Part shown: in pieces, positions 61,684 through 64,000 of the stretch | Position numbering within the stretch: position 1 is the stretch's first letter | Layout of the letters: each line of letters starts with the position of its first letter | Assembly: GCF_018069565.1 (NCBI RefSeq) | Contig: NZ_JAGPNL010000003.1 | Location: 310,001 to 374,000, forward strand | Direction of reading: 5' to 3' | Source: Streptomyces tagetis | GTDB lineage: Bacteria; Actinomycetota; Actinomycetes; Streptomycetales; Streptomycetaceae | Length of the DNA: 64,000 nucleotides | Made by a program: the position numbers and the translations under genes | Notes under the pieces: model-generated | What the model saw: the letters and a program-made list of their open reading frames with translations, nothing else | Database searches by the model: none | What the model was told of the DNA's origin: nothing

Positions 61684-62697
61684 GTGGACACCGACACGGC
61701 GACCGGCGAGTGGACGGAGGAGCCCGGCGCACCGCGTCCGGAGCACCGGCCGGGGCGGGGGCCGCGGGCCTGGTGCGGCGGGCTGCTCTTCGCCGGGGTG
61801 AGCGCGGTCGTCGGCTGCCGGGCGGCCGACACCGACGGCGTCACGCCGGTGCCGCAACTGCTCGCCTTCCTGCCCTGGCTGCTCGTCCCGGTCGGCCTCG
61901 GCCTGCTGCTGGCGCTGCGCGCCCGCTGGTGGACCGGCCTGGTGTGGGGCGTGGCGCTGCTGGGGCTGCTCGCCTGGTACACCGGGCCGTACGGGAAGAC
62001 CGGCGGTCCTCCGGCCGGGCCGCCCGTCGCCGAACTGCGGGTGCTGACCTCGAACGTGGAGTTCGGGCAGGGCACGACCGCGCTGATCGCCACCGTACGT
62101 GGCGAGAAACCCGACCTGATCTTCGTACAGGAGTGTGACCCCGGGTGTGAGGCGGCGCTGCGCAAGGAGCTGGGGGCCGACTACCCGCACCGCCGTGCCG
62201 TCTCCGGCGGCGGCTCCGAGGGGTCCGTCATCCTCAGCGCCCACCCGCTCACCGCGGCGCCCGGCGTCCCCGCCACGATGGGCATGCCCGCGGCCGTCGC
62301 CGACGTGCGCGGCCACGCCGTACACCTGCGGCTGGCGCACCCGATGCCGCCGCTGCCGGGCCAGGTGAGCCTGTGGCGTACGGAGCTGGGGGCGCTGCGC
62401 GCCGCCGCCGCCGGGGACGGCGGGGGCCCCGCCATCCTCGCCGGCGACTTCAACGCCTCCCAGGACCACGCCGCCTTCCGGCGCCTGCTCGACACCGGGC
62501 TGACGGACGCGGCCCGCCTGGCCGGGGCCGACCGCGCGCCGAGCTGGCCGTCCCGGAGCACCCCGGCGTTCGGCGTGCAGATCGACCACGTGCTGGTCTC
62601 GGAGCACTTCACCGCGCACCGCGCCCGGTTCCTGCGCCTGGCCGGCACCGACCACCGGGCGCTCGTCGTCGACCTCACCCTGCACGGCGACGGCTGA
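61684..62697 (+). CDS. Membrane-anchored endonuclease/exonuclease/phosphatase (EEP) family protein
   Basis: A 337-residue protein from GTG 61684 after GGAAGG. Three N-terminal helices precede an EEP domain with VLTSNVEFG (Asn), LIFVQECD (catalytic Glu), ILAGDFNASQD (Asp/Asn pair), QIDHVLVS and TDHRALVVDL (His). The fold cleaves phosphodiesters in nucleic acids or phospholipids/inositol phosphates; the external catalytic domain makes phospholipase or extracellular nuclease activity plausible. It converges on the PhoX gene. Confidence 0.92.
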   Translation: MDTDTATGEWTEEPGAPRPEHRPGRGPRAWCGGLLFAGVSAVVGCRAADTDGVTPVPQLLAFLPWLLVPVGLGLLLALRARWWTGLVWGVALLGLLAWYTGPYGKTGGPPAGPPVAELRVLTSNVEFGQGTTALIATVRGEKPDLIFVQECDPGCEAALRKELGADYPHRRAVSGGGSEGSVILSAHPLTAAPGVPATMGMPAAVADVRGHAVHLRLAHPMPPLPGQVSLWRTELGALRAAAAGDGGGPAILAGDFNASQDHAAFRRLLDTGLTDAARLAGADRAPSWPSRSTPAFGVQIDHVLVSEHFTAHRARFLRLAGTDHRALVVDLTLHGDG

Positions 62698-62744
62698 TCC
62701 GCCGCCGCCCGGCCGCCACCTCGCCGCCCCGGGGCTCCTCCGGC

Positions 62745-64000
62745 TCAGACGCCGATGTCGGCGCCGTCCGCGCGCCACACCACCACGACCGCCGGGCGCA
62801 CGATCCGGCCCGGTCCGTCCGGCCAGGTGCTGGCCGGCTTCTCGACGGAGGCGCCGTCGACCTCGCCGGGGTGCTGCACGGCGACCAGGACCCGGCGGTC
62901 CTGGATGAGCGGGCCGCAGGTCTCCGCGCCGGTCGGCACGGTCAGGAACTGCTTCAGCTCACCGCGCCGGCTGCCCGTGGTGGCGACGCCGAAGAGGCCG
63001 TCGTGGGTGCCGAGCGCGTTGCCGTCGGTGGAGATCCACAGGTTGCCGTGGTCGTCGAAGGCCACGTTGTCCGGGCAGGAGATCGGGCTGACGGCGTCCT
63101 TCGGGAAGCCCGCGAAGTAGGTCGACGGGTCCTTCGGATCGCCCGCGACCAGGAACAGCGACCAGGCGAAGGTGAGGCTCTCCGCCTTGTTGCCGCGCTC
63201 GGTCAGCTCCAGGATGTGGCCGTGCTTGTTGGCGTTGCGCGGATTGGCCTCGTCCGCCGCGGGGTTGGAGCCGACGCCGCGGTTGGTGTTGTTGGTGAGG
63301 GCGACGTAGACCTTGCCGGTGCGCGGCGAGGGCTCGATGTCCTCGGGGCGGTCCATCTTGGTCGCGCCGGCCTTGTCGCCGGCGAGCCGGGTGAAGACGC
63401 AGACCTCCTCGGCGGTCATGCCCGCGACGTGCGAGACGGCGCCCCGGGCGGTCGCGGTGACCAGCGGAATCCACCGGCCGCTGCCGTCGAACTCGCCGTC
63501 GCGCGGCAGCTTCCCCGTGCCGTCGATGTCCCCGGCCGGGGAGTCGCCGGTCAGCTTGGCGACGTAGAGGGTGCCTTCCTCCAGCAGCGTCAGGTTGTGG
63601 CGGCGCGCGGCACGGCCGGTGCCCGGCATCATGCGCTTGCTGCCGACGAACTTGTAGAAGTAGTCGAACCGTTCGTCGTCGCCCGAGTAGACGACCGGGC
63701 GGCCGTCCCGGGTCATGCGCACGGTCGCCGCCTCGTGCTTGAAGCGGCCGAGCGCGGTGTGCTTGCGGGGCGTGGAGGTGGGGTCGTACGGGTCCAGCTC
63801 GACGACGTAACCGAAGCGGTGCACCTCGTTGGGCTCGCGGGCGATGTCGAACCGCTTGTCGAAACGCTCCCACTTGCGCTCGGTGGCGCCGGTGCCGATG
63901 CCGTACCGCTTGTCCGTCGCCCGGTCGCCGCCGGTGAAGTACTGGTTGAAGTTCTCCTCGCCGTGCAGTGTCGTGCCCCACGGGGTGGTGCCGCCGGAGC
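62745..64000 (-). CDS. PhoX-family phosphatase, 5' end outside window
   Basis: The frame runs off the right edge; at least 418 residues are present. The N-terminal-most visible residues SGGTTPWGTTLHGEENFNQ match the PhoX core, followed by FGYVVELDPYDPTSTP and a beta-propeller sequence through AFDDHGNLWISTDGNALG to the end WRADGADIGV. PhoX enzymes are Ca/Fe-dependent alkaline phosphatases, exported by Tat; a signal peptide would lie beyond the window. Members of the type with the DUF839 name are common in Streptomyces and are typically phosphate-regulated. Confidence 0.93.
   Translation of the reverse strand, partial: SGGTTPWGTTLHGEENFNQYFTGGDRATDKRYGIGTGATERKWERFDKRFDIAREPNEVHRFGYVVELDPYDPTSTPRKHTALGRFKHEAATVRMTRDGRPVVYSGDDERFDYFYKFVGSKRMMPGTGRAARRHNLTLLEEGTLYVAKLTGDSPAGDIDGTGKLPRDGEFDGSGRWIPLVTATARGAVSHVAGMTAEEVCVFTRLAGDKAGATKMDRPEDIEPSPRTGKVYVALTNNTNRGVGSNPAADEANPRNANKHGHILELTERGNKAESLTFAWSLFLVAGDPKDPSTYFAGFPKDAVSPISCPDNVAFDDHGNLWISTDGNALGTHDGLFGVATTGSRRGELKQFLTVPTGAETCGPLIQDRRVLVAVQHPGEVDGASVEKPASTWPDGPGRIVRPAVVVVWRADGADIGV

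Overview
The window is very GC-rich (by eye above 70%), has strong third-position GC bias, many GTG starts and many 4-base ATGA/GTGA gene overlaps. Its families (SCO6880-type secretion protein, AfsR/SARP-type regulator, DUF6479, RNHCP, SpoIIE-type PP2C phosphatases, class F sortase, duplicated Ter proteins) point to a Streptomyces chromosome, probably outside the core housekeeping region. I saw no rRNA, tRNA, CRISPR array, transposase or phage gene.

Layout. 1-7064: a plus-strand type IV secretion-like operon (unknown cell-surface protein, VirB6-like membrane protein, SCO6880-type protein, VirB4-type ATPase, VirD4/TraG coupling protein), followed by a minus-strand DUF418 membrane gene pair and an NlpC/P60 hydrolase. 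9.8-18.1 kb: an unrecognised repeat protein, a secreted thaumatin-like/GH128 glucanase, a large SARP-NB-ARC-TPR regulator and a membrane-anchored ChW-repeat protein, followed by a decayed 9-bp repeat array. 18.4-21.4 kb: a tightly coupled operon of a small membrane protein, an ECF-like sigma factor and an M48 metalloprotease. 21.4-27.9 kb: DnaJ-domain gene, an AmpR/beta-lactamase-like divergent pair, a Tat-exported metallo-beta-lactamase-fold protein, small membrane proteins and at least two gene remnants. 27.9-30.2 kb: an orphan cytochrome oxidase subunit I.

30.5-44 kb is an envelope-stress-like block: LCP ligase, M56 peptidase plus BlaI-type repressor, GlsB/YeaQ protein, a four-gene class F sortase operon with its own substrate and ECF sigma factor, cold-shock protein, MerR-type regulator, a TerD-nuclease fusion, two CNNM/CorC membrane proteins, Spo0M, TerB and TatA. 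Three copies of the same palindrome, TCTACA-N4-TGTAGA, sit in front of the BlaI/GlsB divergent pair, the LCP gene and the terB-like gene, so one repressor probably controls dispersed genes here.

45.7-53.2 kb is a purine/hydantoin-type catabolic unit: NCS1 permease, hydantoinase-like ATPase, two DUF917 proteins, a PucR regulator and an Asp/Glu/hydantoin racemase. 53.5-62.7 kb holds a LAETG-anchored surface protein, an XRE-TPR regulator divergent from a tiny secreted peptide (the best candidate for an undescribed signalling pair), a repeat-rich Streptomyces-specific protein, a SpoIIE phosphatase, small membrane proteins and an endonuclease/exonuclease/phosphatase protein. The window ends inside a PhoX-type phosphatase.
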